Positions 17,181 to 27,850 of a stretch of 64,000 nt of DNA are shown one piece after another. Source of the stretch: Streptomyces spiroverticillatus (GTDB lineage: Bacteria; Actinomycetota; Actinomycetes; Streptomycetales; Streptomycetaceae); assembly GCA_014650415.1 (NCBI GenBank), contig BMUX01000016.1, positions 74,390 to 138,389 on the forward strand, read 5' to 3'. Position numbers and translations under genes: made by a program. Under the pieces are notes generated by a model, which worked only from the letters and a program-made list of their open reading frames with translations, was not told the DNA's origin and made no database searches. The first letter of the stretch is position 1. Each line of letters opens with the position of its first letter.

Positions 17181-18155
17181 CTACCGGTCGGGCTCGGGGT
17201 CCTTCAGCCAGTTGACCAGCTCGGCCGAGAAGGCGCCAGGGTCCTCCTCGTGGGGGAAGTGCCCGAGCCCTTCGAGCAGCCGCCACTGGTAGGGCGCATC
17301 GACGTAACTGCCGGAGCCCGCGGCACTGCGGGTGCGCATCACCGGGTCCAGCGAGCCGTGCAGGTGCAGCGTCGGCACCCGTACGGGGGTCTTCATCCGC
17401 CGGTTGAACTGGAGGCCGTCGGGGCGCGCCATCGACCGCACCATCCACCGGTACGGCTCGATCGAGCAGTGCGCCGTCGAGGGGATCTGGATCGCCCGCC
17501 GGTAGGTGTCGACCGTCTTGTCGTCGGGCTGCCGGGGTCCCGACCAGTCCCTGATCAGGCGGCCCGTCAGCGCCGCGTCGTCCGCGACGAGCTGACGCTC
17601 CGGCACCCACGGCCGCTGGAATCCCCATACGTACGATCCGGCCTTCGACTGCGCGAAGTCCGACAGCATCGCCGAGCGCCACCGTCTGGGGTGCGGCATG
17701 GAGGAGACCACCAGCCGGCGCACCAGCTTGGGGCGCATCGCCGCCGCCGTCCACGCCAGGTACCCGCCCAGATCGTGCCCGACGAGCGCGGCGTCCGGCT
17801 CGCCCAGGGACCGTACGACGCCGGTGATGTCGAGCGCGAGGTTCGCCGGGTCGTAGCCCCGGGGCGTACGGTCGCTGCCGCCGACCCCGCGCAGGTCCAT
17901 CGCCACCGCCCGGTACCCGGCTTCGGCGAGCGCCGTCAGCTGGTGCCGCCAGGTCCACCAGAACTGCGGGAAGCCGTGCAGCAGCAGGACCAGCGGCCCT
18001 TCCCCCAGCTCCGCGATGTGGAAGCGCGCACCGTTGGCCGCCACGTCCCGGTGCGTCCACGGGCCGTCGATGTGTACGACGGACTGGGCGGAGGCCGGTG
18101 CTGCGGCGGGCGGGGCGGGCGTACCCGAGGAGCCGTTGGTATCAAGGGCTGTCAT
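17181..18155 (-). CDS. Alpha/beta hydrolase, epoxide hydrolase-like
   Basis: A 324-residue alpha/beta hydrolase. The oxyanion motif is HGFPQFWW, the nucleophile elbow is GHDLGG (Asp, as in epoxide hydrolases and dehalogenases) and the catalytic His is in LEGLGHFPHEEDP. The acidic residue is probably D in HGSLDPVM. The first 35 residues are an Ala/Pro-rich extension without a signal peptide. The start overlaps the holin-X stop by four bases (ATGA), so the two are translated together; the reason for that pairing is unknown. Confidence 0.87.
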   Translation of the reverse strand: MTALDTNGSSGTPAPPAAAPASAQSVVHIDGPWTHRDVAANGARFHIAELGEGPLVLLLHGFPQFWWTWRHQLTALAEAGYRAVAMDLRGVGGSDRTPRGYDPANLALDITGVVRSLGEPDAALVGHDLGGYLAWTAAAMRPKLVRRLVVSSMPHPRRWRSAMLSDFAQSKAGSYVWGFQRPWVPERQLVADDAALTGRLIRDWSGPRQPDDKTVDTYRRAIQIPSTAHCSIEPYRWMVRSMARPDGLQFNRRMKTPVRVPTLHLHGSLDPVMRTRSAAGSGSYVDAPYQWRLLEGLGHFPHEEDPGAFSAELVNWLKDPEPDR

Positions 18156-18631
18156 ACGGACGAGCGTGCCACAACGGACGTGTTGTCCTGCACCTGACGG
18201 GGGTGCGGCTTCGCGTTTCCGAGAACGGCAGCGGTCTCCTTGGCGGAGGCGGCGACCTTCTGCGGGCCCTTGCCCTTCTTGGCCTTCTTGGCGAAGAGCA
18301 GGCCGATCAGCCCGAGCAGGGCCGCGAGCACGACGTTCGCCGCGAAGGAGAGCACGAAGCAGACCGAGAGGTGCCAGCCGCTCCAGGCGTGGATGCCGTA
18401 CGCCAGCGCGAAGCTCAGCATCGGCAGGGAGAAGACCAGCACCATGCCCGCCAGGCTGAACAGCCCGCCGCTGGTGGCCCCGCGCCGCACGTCCTGCTTG
18501 AGCTGGATCTTCGCCAGCGCGATCTCGTCGTGCACGAGCGCCGACATCTCGGTGGTCGCCGTGGCGACCAACTGGCCGAGGCTGCGCTCGGCGCTCTCGA
18601 CGCCGTGGACGTTGCGCGCGGGGTCGCTCAT
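18152..18631 (-). CDS. Actinobacterial holin-X family membrane protein
   Basis: A 159-residue protein with two central transmembrane helices (about residues 55-80 and 88-113), an N-terminal amphipathic region (SLGQLVATATTEMSALVHDE) and a Lys-rich, probably cytoplasmic C-terminus. It fits the DUF1469/phage holin-X family, common in actinobacterial chromosomes; despite the name there is no phage context. It is coupled to the hydrolase downstream. A 12-bp palindrome (CGACAATTGTCG, 18668-18679) lies upstream of the start. Confidence 0.85.
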   Translation of the reverse strand: MSDPARNVHGVESAERSLGQLVATATTEMSALVHDEIALAKIQLKQDVRRGATSGGLFSLAGMVLVFSLPMLSFALAYGIHAWSGWHLSVCFVLSFAANVVLAALLGLIGLLFAKKAKKGKGPQKVAASAKETAAVLGNAKPHPRQVQDNTSVVARSSV

Positions 18632-18706
18632 CGCTTACTCCCTCTTTTGTTCAAGCTCTGCGAGTTTTCGACAATTGTCGGAACACTCGTCGGATCTGAA
18701 GTCAGA

Positions 18707-20164
18707 TCATGCCGGACCGCCGCTGTCGTCGCGCGCCGCCCCCGGCACTTCTCCGTCGTTCCCGGCGCCGGTGTGCACGGTGCCGTTGTTGCCGCTACCC
18801 GCGCACTGCGCGGCCAGCCGTCGGTGTTCGGCTGCCTTCGCGTCGTGGATGTCGGCCATCCGCAGGTGGTAGTCCGGCTTGCCGACCTCGTAGATGTCCG
18901 GGATCCCGTCCATGTCCTCGTCGCGCTCTTCCTCGTCGTACAGCGCACGGTACTTACGGACGCGCAGTTTCAGCAGTACGCCGGAGAGGATTGCCGCGAT
19001 CAGCGAGCCGATGAGCACCGCCGCCTTGACCTCGTCGGCCAGTTCCAGGTCGTCGGTGAAGGCGAGTTCGCCGATCAGAAGGGAGACGGTGAAGCCGATT
19101 CCGGCCAGCGAGGCGATGGCGAAGACGTCCGGCCAGACCAGGTCCTCGTTGAGTTCCGCCTTGGTGAAGCGGGCCGCCAGCCAGGTGCCGCCGAAGATGC
19201 CGAGCGCCTTGCCGACCACCAGACCCAGCACCACACCGAGCGTCTCCGGCTTGGTGAAGACGTCCGCGAGCGCGCCGCCCGACACCGAGACGCCCGCCGA
19301 GAACAGGGCGAACAGCGGCACCGCGAGCCCCGCCGACAACGGCCGCACCAGGTGCTCGATGTGCTCGCCCGGCGAGTGCTCCTCGCCCTCGCGCCGGGTG
19401 CAGCGCAGCATCAGACCCATGGCGACACCGGCGATGGTGGCGTGGACGCCGCTGTTGTACATCAGGCCCCAGATCACCAGGGCGAGCGGTACGTAGACGT
19501 ACCAGCCGCGGACGCCTGCGCGCAGCAGCAGCCAGAAGACGGCCAGTCCGACGACGGCCCCGCCGAGGGCCGCGAAGTTGATGTCGCTGGTGAAGAAGAC
19601 CGCGATGATCAGGATCGCGAAGAGGTCGTCGACGACGGCCAGGGTCAGCAGGAAGGCCCGCAGCGCGGACGGCAGCGAGGTGCCGATGACCGCGAGGACC
19701 GCGAGCGCGAACGCGATGTCGGTCGCGGTCGGCACCGCCCAGCCGCCGGTGTCCCCGTCGCCGATGACATTGACGAGTACGTAGACGAGGGCCGGCACCG
19801 CCATGCCGCACAGGGCGGCGATCACCGGGAGCGCGGCGGCCTTCGGGTCGCGCAGTTCGCCCGCGACGAGTTCACGCTTGAGCTCGATGCCGGCGACGAA
19901 GAAGAAGATGGCGAGCAGCCCGTCGGCCGCCCAGTGCTGCACGGACAGGTCCAGCCCGAGGAAGCCGGGCCCGAAGTGCAGGCCGCGGAACGCCTCGTAA
20001 CCGGAACCGAAGGTGTTCGCCCAGATCAGCGCCGCGACGGCGGCTATGAGGAGCAGGACTCCGCCGACCGTTTCGGTGCGGAGCGCCTCGGCGACGTAAC
20101 GCCGCTCGGGGAGCGGGAGCCGTCCGAGGAACTTGCTCTTGGTGGGGGGAGTGGGCGCGGCCAC
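18707..20164 (-). CDS. nhaA: Na+/H+ antiporter NhaA
   Basis: A 485-residue antiporter with about 12 transmembrane helices. The ion-binding pair is in TLAVVDDLFAILIIA, and FFFVAGIELKRELV and WAVPTATDIAFALAV are family signatures. It exports sodium in exchange for protons. The last 75 or so residues form a charged cytoplasmic tail (DEEERDEDMDGIPDIYEV, then Gly/Asn-rich) beyond the E. coli length. The GTG at 20162-20164 has GGAGG nine bases upstream. The holin-X gene follows after 75 bases on the same strand. Confidence 0.95.
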   Translation of the reverse strand: MAAPTPPTKSKFLGRLPLPERRYVAEALRTETVGGVLLLIAAVAALIWANTFGSGYEAFRGLHFGPGFLGLDLSVQHWAADGLLAIFFFVAGIELKRELVAGELRDPKAAALPVIAALCGMAVPALVYVLVNVIGDGDTGGWAVPTATDIAFALAVLAVIGTSLPSALRAFLLTLAVVDDLFAILIIAVFFTSDINFAALGGAVVGLAVFWLLLRAGVRGWYVYVPLALVIWGLMYNSGVHATIAGVAMGLMLRCTRREGEEHSPGEHIEHLVRPLSAGLAVPLFALFSAGVSVSGGALADVFTKPETLGVVLGLVVGKALGIFGGTWLAARFTKAELNEDLVWPDVFAIASLAGIGFTVSLLIGELAFTDDLELADEVKAAVLIGSLIAAILSGVLLKLRVRKYRALYDEEERDEDMDGIPDIYEVGKPDYHLRMADIHDAKAAEHRRLAAQCAGSGNNGTVHTGAGNDGEVPGAARDDSGGPA

Positions 20165-20317
20165 GGGTGAATACCTCCGGTCGGTGGGCAGCATGAAGCA
20201 CATTGCCGACCAGACTTCCCGGCGCACCTGTTGAGTTTTGACGCGTTCCTGACGCGATCGACAACTCTACCGGTGGTGCGCAAGGGCGTATCCGGCGAAT
20301 TTCACCTTACGAGCGAA

Positions 20318-20352
20318 ACGGGCACCCGGCGCGGGGAGCGCAGGGTGCCCGT
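20318..20352 (-). terminator. Terminator of acsA
   Basis: A 10-bp perfect stem (20318-20327 / 20343-20352) with a 15-base loop starts 28 bases past the acsA stop. Confidence 0.75.
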
Positions 20353-20379
20353 GGGCCGTTCAGGGGAGGGGCGCGGGGA

Positions 20380-22338
<1,959 letters not shown>

Positions 22339-22422
22339 GACATCTCCCATTCCCAGGGCGTCCGATGTGTCCCGGGGCCTAGCTCATCAGTCATGGGCCC
22401 AGGTGACAAGAGCCATCCGGGA

Positions 22423-22438
22423 ATTGGTTTAGACCTGT
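22423..22438. promoter_or_regulatory. DasR-like (dre) operator upstream of acsA
   Basis: ATTGGTTTAGACCTGT matches the palindromic DasR site A[CG]TGGTCTAGACCA[CG]T with the core TGGTNTAGACC intact and a few mismatches outside it. It is centred about 92 bases before the acsA start. DasR is the GntR-family regulator of N-acetylglucosamine use, a pathway that releases acetate. Confidence 0.45.
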
Positions 22439-22457
22439 GAGCTGGTGCGACACCGGG

Positions 22458-22491
22458 ACGGCCCCCTCCGCGGGCATGCGGAGGGGGCCGT
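22458..22491 (-). terminator. Terminator of the SulP-carbonic anhydrase gene
   Basis: A 14-bp perfect stem (22458-22471 / 22478-22491) with the loop GGGCAT, 68 bases past the stop of the fusion gene. Confidence 0.85.
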
Positions 22492-22558
22492 ACGGTCACA
22501 CGGACGCGAACCCGGAAAGGTTCACGCTGCACCTGTCAGGCGCCGAGGTGGTGCGGGG

Positions 22559-24949
22559 TCAGGCGCTCAGGTCTTCCAGTTCGGTGTGTGCCGAGGGCGC
22601 GACCCGGTCGAAGACCTCGATGGTCTCGCCGACCCGTGCCCCGTCGACCAGCAGATATGCCTGGGCCTCGCCCACGTGGAAGTACATCCCGTGCAGCTCC
22701 AGCGTCCCTTCGGCGAGGCGGCGCTTCACCGATTCGTGGCTGCGCAGATGCTCCAACTGCTGCACCACATTGGTCAGGCACAGCTGCTCCACCACATCGG
22801 TGGGCAGCCGCCCGGAGATCCGCGCCCAGGAGTGGTGGCGGCTCTTCATCCGCTTCAGGCTCGGCGCGCCGTGCCGCAGCCAGCGGCGCAGCGGGGTGTT
22901 CGCGCCGCCCTCGGCGGGTCCGTTGAGCAGGGCCTGCATCGCCCCGCAGCCGGAGTGACCGCAGACGGTGATCGACTCGACCTTCAGCACGTCCACCGCG
23001 TACTCGATGGCGGCGGCCACCGAGTCGTCCCCGCTCTCCGAGCCGGGCGGCGGCACCAGATTGCCCACGTTGCGCACGGTGAAGAGGTCGCCCGGGCCGC
23101 TGGACGTGATCATGCTCGTGACCAGCCGGGAGTCGGCGCAGGTCAGGAAGAGCTGCGAGGGGCTCTGGCCCTCGCGGGCGAGCCGGGCCAGTTCGTCGCG
23201 GACCAGCGGCGCGGTGTTGCGCTGGAACGCGCTGAGTCCGCTGGCCAGTTGACGTGTACCGGTCGGGCGCGACACCGCCTGGGGGGTGTGGTCGGCGGCG
23301 GCGTGCTCGTCGCAGTGGTGGTTGCGCCAGGGCGTCCAGGGACGGCAGCAGGTGTGCGCGGCGCTGGTCACGGGTCCGGCGAGGCGGATGCCCGAACGGC
23401 CGGTGACCTCGACCTTTCCGCCCTGCGCGACATGGGCGTCCTGCCAGGTCTGCAGGGTCTCGTACGCCGCGTGGTCCATGAAGGAGCCGTCCAGCTCCAC
23501 CACCGTGTGCGCCCCTTCGGGCACCTGGCCCAGTGTCCGGCTCAGCCGGGGGACGGCCAGGAAGGTCAACTGCCCGCGTGCCCGTACGTGGTGGACACCG
23601 TCCGGTGTGGTCTCGGTGACGATGCGGGTCTTGGCCAGCCGGTGCAGGGCGACCGCGACCGCGACGGCGATCCCGAGGGCCACGCCCTGGAGGACGCCGA
23701 GCACGACGACACCGGCGACCGTGGTGACGTACACCAGGAATTCGCGGTGCTTATGGACGTTGCGGATGTGCGCGAAACTCACCATCTGGATGCCGACCAT
23801 CATCACCAGGGCGGCCAGTGCCGCCAACGGAATCCACTCCAGTACGCCGACGAGCAGCACGGAGGCGAGCAGCACCCACACTCCGTGCAGCACGGTGGCC
23901 GCCCGACTGACCGCACCGGTGCGGACGTTGGCCGTGCTGCGGACGGCGCCTCCGGAGAGCGGCAGGCCGCCGAGCAGTCCGGAGATCATGTTCGAAATGC
24001 CCTGGCCGCGCAGCTCGCGGTCCAGGTCGGAGCGTGGTGCGGGCGCTCCGGGCCGATCGGCGGCCAGCTTGTCCACGGCGACCGCGGACAGCAGCGACTC
24101 CAGGCTCGCCACCAGCGTCACCGTCAGCACCGCCGCGATCAGCCCCAGCACCGGGCCCTCGGGCATCTCCGGCAGGGCGTGACTGCTCCAGGACGGCAGG
24201 TCGACACGGGTGATCGAGGGCGCGGCCACGGCGGCGACCGCGGTGGCGATCGCGACGGAGGCCAGTGCGGCGGGGGTCTTGCGCAGGATTCTTCCCGTAC
24301 GTCCCGGCAGGCGCGGCCAGAGGACGAAGACGGCGATGGTGAGCGCGCCGATCAGCGGCGCGGCCGGCCCGAGGTGCGTCAACTGCGCGGGCAGGGCGAG
24401 GGCGTTGGCCGTGGCGGAGCTCTCCGGGGAGCCGCCGAGCACGATGTGCAGTTGGGCGAGCGCGATGGCGACGCCGATGCCGGCGAGGGTGCCGTGCACG
24501 ATGGCCGGGCTGACGGCGAGGGCGCTGCGGGCGGCCCGCAGCGAGCCGAGCAGGATCTGCACGAATCCGGCGCAGATGACGATCCCGCAGGTGGTGCGCC
24601 AGCCGTACTGCTGGATGAGGCCTGCGGTCACGACGGTCAGTCCGGCGGAGGGGCCGCTGACCAGGAGGGGCGAGCCGCCGAGGAGTCCGGCGACGATGCC
24701 GCCGACGGCGGCGCCGATCAGGCCCGCGGCGAGCGGCGCGTCGATGGCGACGGCCAGGCCGAGCGACATGGGCACGGCGATCAGGAACACGGTGATCGAG
24801 GCGGCGAAGTCACCACCGGCGATCTTGAATCGGGCCCGGTGGGGCTTCTCGCCGTGGTCGCCGGACGGCGGGCTGTGCGGGCGGTTGAACCGTGAGGCTC
24901 GGGTGGTGCGAGAGGTGTGTTCGGGGCGAGTGGGTACGCAAGCAGACAT
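22559..24949 (-). CDS. SulP anion transporter fused to beta-carbonic anhydrase
   Basis: A 796-residue fusion. Residues 40-430 are a SulP/SLC26 transporter with about 11-12 helices (FLIAVPMSLGLAVAIDAPL, SGPSAGLTVV). Residues 440-530 are a STAS domain. Residues 560-796 are a complete beta-carbonic anhydrase with zinc ligands C604, H665 and C668 and the D606/R608 dyad (TCADSR, CGHSGCGAM). The likely role is bicarbonate uptake or export linked to CO2 hydration at the membrane. The ATG at 24949 has GGAGGAG nine bases upstream. Fusions of this kind are known in actinobacteria and elsewhere; the transported ion here is inferred. Confidence 0.92.
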   Translation of the reverse strand: MSACVPTRPEHTSRTTRASRFNRPHSPPSGDHGEKPHRARFKIAGGDFAASITVFLIAVPMSLGLAVAIDAPLAAGLIGAAVGGIVAGLLGGSPLLVSGPSAGLTVVTAGLIQQYGWRTTCGIVICAGFVQILLGSLRAARSALAVSPAIVHGTLAGIGVAIALAQLHIVLGGSPESSATANALALPAQLTHLGPAAPLIGALTIAVFVLWPRLPGRTGRILRKTPAALASVAIATAVAAVAAPSITRVDLPSWSSHALPEMPEGPVLGLIAAVLTVTLVASLESLLSAVAVDKLAADRPGAPAPRSDLDRELRGQGISNMISGLLGGLPLSGGAVRSTANVRTGAVSRAATVLHGVWVLLASVLLVGVLEWIPLAALAALVMMVGIQMVSFAHIRNVHKHREFLVYVTTVAGVVVLGVLQGVALGIAVAVAVALHRLAKTRIVTETTPDGVHHVRARGQLTFLAVPRLSRTLGQVPEGAHTVVELDGSFMDHAAYETLQTWQDAHVAQGGKVEVTGRSGIRLAGPVTSAAHTCCRPWTPWRNHHCDEHAAADHTPQAVSRPTGTRQLASGLSAFQRNTAPLVRDELARLAREGQSPSQLFLTCADSRLVTSMITSSGPGDLFTVRNVGNLVPPPGSESGDDSVAAAIEYAVDVLKVESITVCGHSGCGAMQALLNGPAEGGANTPLRRWLRHGAPSLKRMKSRHHSWARISGRLPTDVVEQLCLTNVVQQLEHLRSHESVKRRLAEGTLELHGMYFHVGEAQAYLLVDGARVGETIEVFDRVAPSAHTELEDLSA

Positions 24950-25273
24950 TGCTTTTGTCTCCTCCGGGGCAGCGCGGTCGCGGAACTGAGGTGTCGCGGC
25001 CGTGGGTCACGGCGTGCAGCGGGGGACTCGTAAAACTCTCGGTAAACGAATCGTAATTCAGAGTAAAGATCCGCGGGTTGGTTTGCGGGCAAATGGGCTA
25101 ATCGTTCATCCGAATCAGTGAATAAGCATTTCGGGCGGCTTGTCGCATCTAGCGGTGTGTGGGTGCATGCGAGGTTTGCCGCGCCGTTTCGGCCGACGCG
25201 GAATCAGACCGGCAGAGCCAGGAATGCCCGGAAAGTCAAGAAAGCCAAGAAAGTCAAGAAAGAGGGTGGGCGG
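24950..25273. promoter_or_regulatory. Divergent AT-richer region upstream of the SulP fusion and the lipoprotein
   Basis: 324 bases without a credible gene, unusually AT-rich for this genome around 25025-25135, so probably the promoters of both divergent genes. At 25231-25262 an A-rich 10-bp repeat (AAGTCAAGAA/AAGCCAAGAA, three copies) precedes the lipoprotein. Its in-frame reading (Lys-Val-Lys-Lys) is upstream of the chosen start. Confidence 0.5.
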
Positions 25274-26551
25274 ATGATGGCCGCCACGAAGAGAGCTGCC
25301 TTCGGCGTCACTGCCGCCGCACTGACCCTGACCGCCCTCGCCGGGTGCTCCGGCCAGGAGGCCCCGGAGCGGGAGGGGGCGCACGGTGCGAAGAAGGCGC
25401 CCGCGGCCGCTCCCAAGAGCCCGGTCCGGCTGATCGGCGACGGCTCGACGGCGTACACCGGGGCCCAGCCGCTCCAGCCCGTGCCGAAGAAGCTGGCGCC
25501 CGGCGAGAAGCCGCCGCAGTTCGTGGTCTTCTCCTGGGACGGCGCGGGCGAGGACAGCCAGCGGCTGTTCTCCCACTTCCGCAAGGTCGGGCAGCAGTAC
25601 AACGCGACCATGACCTACTTCCTCAGCGGCGTCTACCTCCTGCCCGAGGACAAGAAGGACCTCTACACCGCGCCCAGGCACTCCTCCGGCCGCTCCGACA
25701 TCGGCTTCAACGACGTCAAGGGAATCAAGGACACCGTGGAGCAGATCCGCGGCGCCTGGTTCGAGGGCAACGAGATCGGCACCCATTTCAACGGCCACTT
25801 CTGCGGCAATGACGGCGGAGTCGGCACCTGGTCGAAGGAGGAATGGAAGAGCGAGATCGCCCAGGCCAAGTCCTTCGTCAAGAACTGGAAGTCCAACGCG
25901 GCCCTCAAAAACCTCAAGCCGCTGCCCTTCGACTACGAGAAGGAACTGATCGGCGCGCGCACCCCCTGCCTGGAGGGCCGCAAGAACTTCATGCGGGCCG
26001 CCTCCGAAATGGGCTTCCGCTACGACACCAGCGGCGTCAACGACCAGATCTGGCCCGAGAAGCAGGGCAAGCTCTGGGACCTGTCGATGCAGCTGGTGCC
26101 GGTGCCGGGGCGGGCCTTCCAGACCCTCTCCATGGACTACAACTTCTACATGAACCAGTCGGGCGCGACCCGCGGCGACGAGGACAAGCACGAGTACTGG
26201 GGCAACCAGATGCGCGACGGCCTGGTGCAGGCCTTCGAGCGCTCGTACCAGGGCAACCGCGCCCCGCTGATCATCGGCAACCACTTCGAGTCCTGGAACG
26301 GCGGCACCTACATGCGCGCCATCGAGGACACCATCAAGACGGTCTGCACCCAGAAGGACGTGAAGTGCGTGTCCTTCCGCCAGCTCGCGGACTGGCTGGA
26401 CGCCCAGGACCCGCAGGTCCTGGCCAAACTCCGCACCCTGAAGGTCGGCCAGGCCCCGAAGACGGACTGGGCGACCTTCCTGAACCCGGCGGCCCCCGCC
26501 CAGCCCGCTGCGGCGCACGCTCCGGGAACTACGCCGGCTGAGCGGCACTGA
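25274..26551 (+). CDS. Polysaccharide deacetylase-like lipoprotein
   Basis: A 425-residue exported lipoprotein: charged N-terminus, hydrophobic core and lipobox LAGC with C25. The mature protein resembles the NodB/CE4 fold in two places: VFSWDGAGE in the position of the catalytic-base motif and GTHFNGHF (HxxxH) in that of the metal motif. The first metal Asp of TFDDG is replaced, so the activity may be altered. Family CE4 enzymes deacetylate cell-wall or extracellular polysaccharides. The ATG at 25274 follows GAGGGTGG; a second ATG at 25277 is equivalent. The last codons and stop lie in a 72-bp sequence duplicated from the end of the next gene. Confidence 0.8.
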   Translation: MMAATKRAAFGVTAAALTLTALAGCSGQEAPEREGAHGAKKAPAAAPKSPVRLIGDGSTAYTGAQPLQPVPKKLAPGEKPPQFVVFSWDGAGEDSQRLFSHFRKVGQQYNATMTYFLSGVYLLPEDKKDLYTAPRHSSGRSDIGFNDVKGIKDTVEQIRGAWFEGNEIGTHFNGHFCGNDGGVGTWSKEEWKSEIAQAKSFVKNWKSNAALKNLKPLPFDYEKELIGARTPCLEGRKNFMRAASEMGFRYDTSGVNDQIWPEKQGKLWDLSMQLVPVPGRAFQTLSMDYNFYMNQSGATRGDEDKHEYWGNQMRDGLVQAFERSYQGNRAPLIIGNHFESWNGGTYMRAIEDTIKTVCTQKDVKCVSFRQLADWLDAQDPQVLAKLRTLKVGQAPKTDWATFLNPAAPAQPAAAHAPGTTPAERH

Positions 26552-26601
26552 CCGCCAGGCGCTCGTCGAGGACGAAGGCCGGGTCGACCTGGGCAGCCAG
26601 G
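26530..26601. repeat. 72-bp direct repeat, copy 1 (3' fragment of the CooC-like ATPase gene)
   Basis: Identical to 26747-26818 except at 26565. In copy 1 the sequence supplies the end of the lipoprotein reading frame on the plus strand and, read on the minus strand, a stranded C-terminal piece of the neighbouring ATPase with its own stop. The 145 bases between the copies contain a 14-bp inverted repeat (26611-26624 / 26703-26716). Confidence 0.9.
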
Positions 26602-26610
26602 GCAGATCCG

Positions 26611-26716
26611 CCGTCTGCGCCCCTCGCGCCGTTCGGCGCCTGGGGCGCCTCTCGGGCTTCGGGGCGCTGCGCCGGACTCCGTCCGTCGGGTTCGCCGTCG
26701 GCAGGGGCGCAGACGG
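26611..26716. other. Spacer between the 72-bp repeats, bounded by a 14-bp inverted repeat
   Basis: CCGTCTGCGCCCCT at 26611-26624 and its exact reverse complement at 26703-26716 bracket a GC-rich segment without a gene. It could be the loop of a terminator for the two convergent genes, or the ends of a small inserted element. Confidence 0.55.
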
Positions 26717-26745
26717 GCGGGCCCGATCACCGGTTGCTGCGGCGG

Positions 26746-27738
26746 TTACGCCGGCTGAGCGGCACTGACCGCCAGGCGCTCATCGAGGACGAAGGCCGGG
26801 TCGACCTGGGCAGCCAGGTCGGCGCCGGTCTTCGCGTTTCCCCAGCTCTCGGCGTTCTTCAAGTGGAAGTGGACCATCTGGCGGGTGTAGCGCTCCCAGT
26901 CGCGGTGCGCGTAGCTGTCCTCGGCGGCGTCCTGGAGGGTCTGGAGGGCGAGGCGGTTGTCGGCCTCCAGGAGTTCGAAGCGGGAGGGGCGGCCCTTCTC
27001 CATGGCGCGCACCCAGTTCGAGTGGCCCATGGTGACGAGGAGGTCGTCGCCGACCTCGTCGCGCAGGAAGTCCAGGTCGTCCTGGCCCTGCACCTTGTTG
27101 CCGACGACCTTCAGCGCGATGCCGAAGTCCCGTGCGTACTCCTTGTACTGGCGGTAGACGGAGACGCCCTTGCGGGTCGGCTCGGCCACCAGGAAGGTCA
27201 TGTCGAAGCGGGTGAACATGCCGGAGGCGAAGGAGTCGGAGCCCGCCGTCATGTCGACGACGACGTACTCGTCCGGGCCGTCGAGCAGGTGGTTCAGGCA
27301 CATCTCGACCGCGCCGACCTTGGAGTGGTAGCAGGCCACCCCGAGGTCCGACTCGGTGAACGGGCCCGTCGCCATCAGCCGGACCTCCCCGTCGTCGAGG
27401 GCCACCGGGCGCGCGCACGCGTCGTACACCGGGTTGTCCTCGCGGACCCGCAGCAGGCGGGAGCCCTCGCCGGGCGGGGTCGTCTTGATCATCGTCTCGG
27501 CGGAGGCGATGCGGGGGTTGGTGCCGCGCAGGTAGTCCTTGATGAGGGGCAGGTGCGAGCCCATCGCGGGCATCGCGGCCGACTCGTCGTCCGAGAGGCC
27601 GAGCGCCGCGCCCAGGTGCTGGTTGATGTCGGCGTCGACGGCGACGACCGGGGCTTCGTTGGCCACGAGGTGGCGGATGAACAGCGAGGACAGCGTGGTC
27701 TTGCCACTGCCGCCCTTCCCGACGAAAGCGATCTTCAT
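26746..27738 (-). CDS. CooC/ParA-like P-loop ATPase
   Basis: A 330-residue cytoplasmic ATPase starting at the ATG 27736-27738 with MKIAFVGKGGSGKTTL. The deviant Walker A has signature Lys8 and catalytic Lys13; VVAVDADINQHLGAALGL and VVDMTAGSDSFASGMF are the switch regions. This organisation is that of the SIMIBI MinD/CooC group, which inserts metals or positions proteins; ligand and partner are not evident. It is divergent from the degenerate Fic protein (112 bases). The end of the gene (26747-26818) is duplicated 217 bases further on. Confidence 0.85.
   Translation of the reverse strand: MKIAFVGKGGSGKTTLSSLFIRHLVANEAPVVAVDADINQHLGAALGLSDDESAAMPAMGSHLPLIKDYLRGTNPRIASAETMIKTTPPGEGSRLLRVREDNPVYDACARPVALDDGEVRLMATGPFTESDLGVACYHSKVGAVEMCLNHLLDGPDEYVVVDMTAGSDSFASGMFTRFDMTFLVAEPTRKGVSVYRQYKEYARDFGIALKVVGNKVQGQDDLDFLRDEVGDDLLVTMGHSNWVRAMEKGRPSRFELLEADNRLALQTLQDAAEDSYAHRDWERYTRQMVHFHLKNAESWGNAKTGADLAAQVDPAFVLDERLAVSAAQPA
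26747..26818. repeat. 72-bp direct repeat, copy 2 (authentic end of the ATPase gene)
   Basis: The partner of 26530-26601, one mismatch at 26782. This copy is continuous with the intact ATPase reading frame and so is the likely parent. Confidence 0.9.
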
Positions 27739-27850
27739 GTTCACCAAGGGTAGGCGCACGGATGCGGTGCGTGTGCAACCGAAGTGAAGAAGACCACTCC
27801 AAGGTGGGGCAGGAGGGGGCGCGGCGGAACGGTGCGTACGCTCCTTACTT

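Noticed and set aside
18152..18631. Prophage remnant suggested by a holin-family match
   Set aside because: There are no other phage genes, integrase or att sites; this holin-X family is chromosomal in actinobacteria and is coupled to a hydrolase.
18668..18679. Palindrome CGACAATTGTCG as a PafBC-type or other operator
   Set aside because: It contains TTGTCG, but the following bases do not match the GTG part and no -10 lies eight bases on.
26611..26716. Miniature inverted-repeat transposable element
   Set aside because: Inverted ends exist, but the flanking direct repeats are 72 bp and derived from a neighbouring gene, far too long for a target-site duplication.
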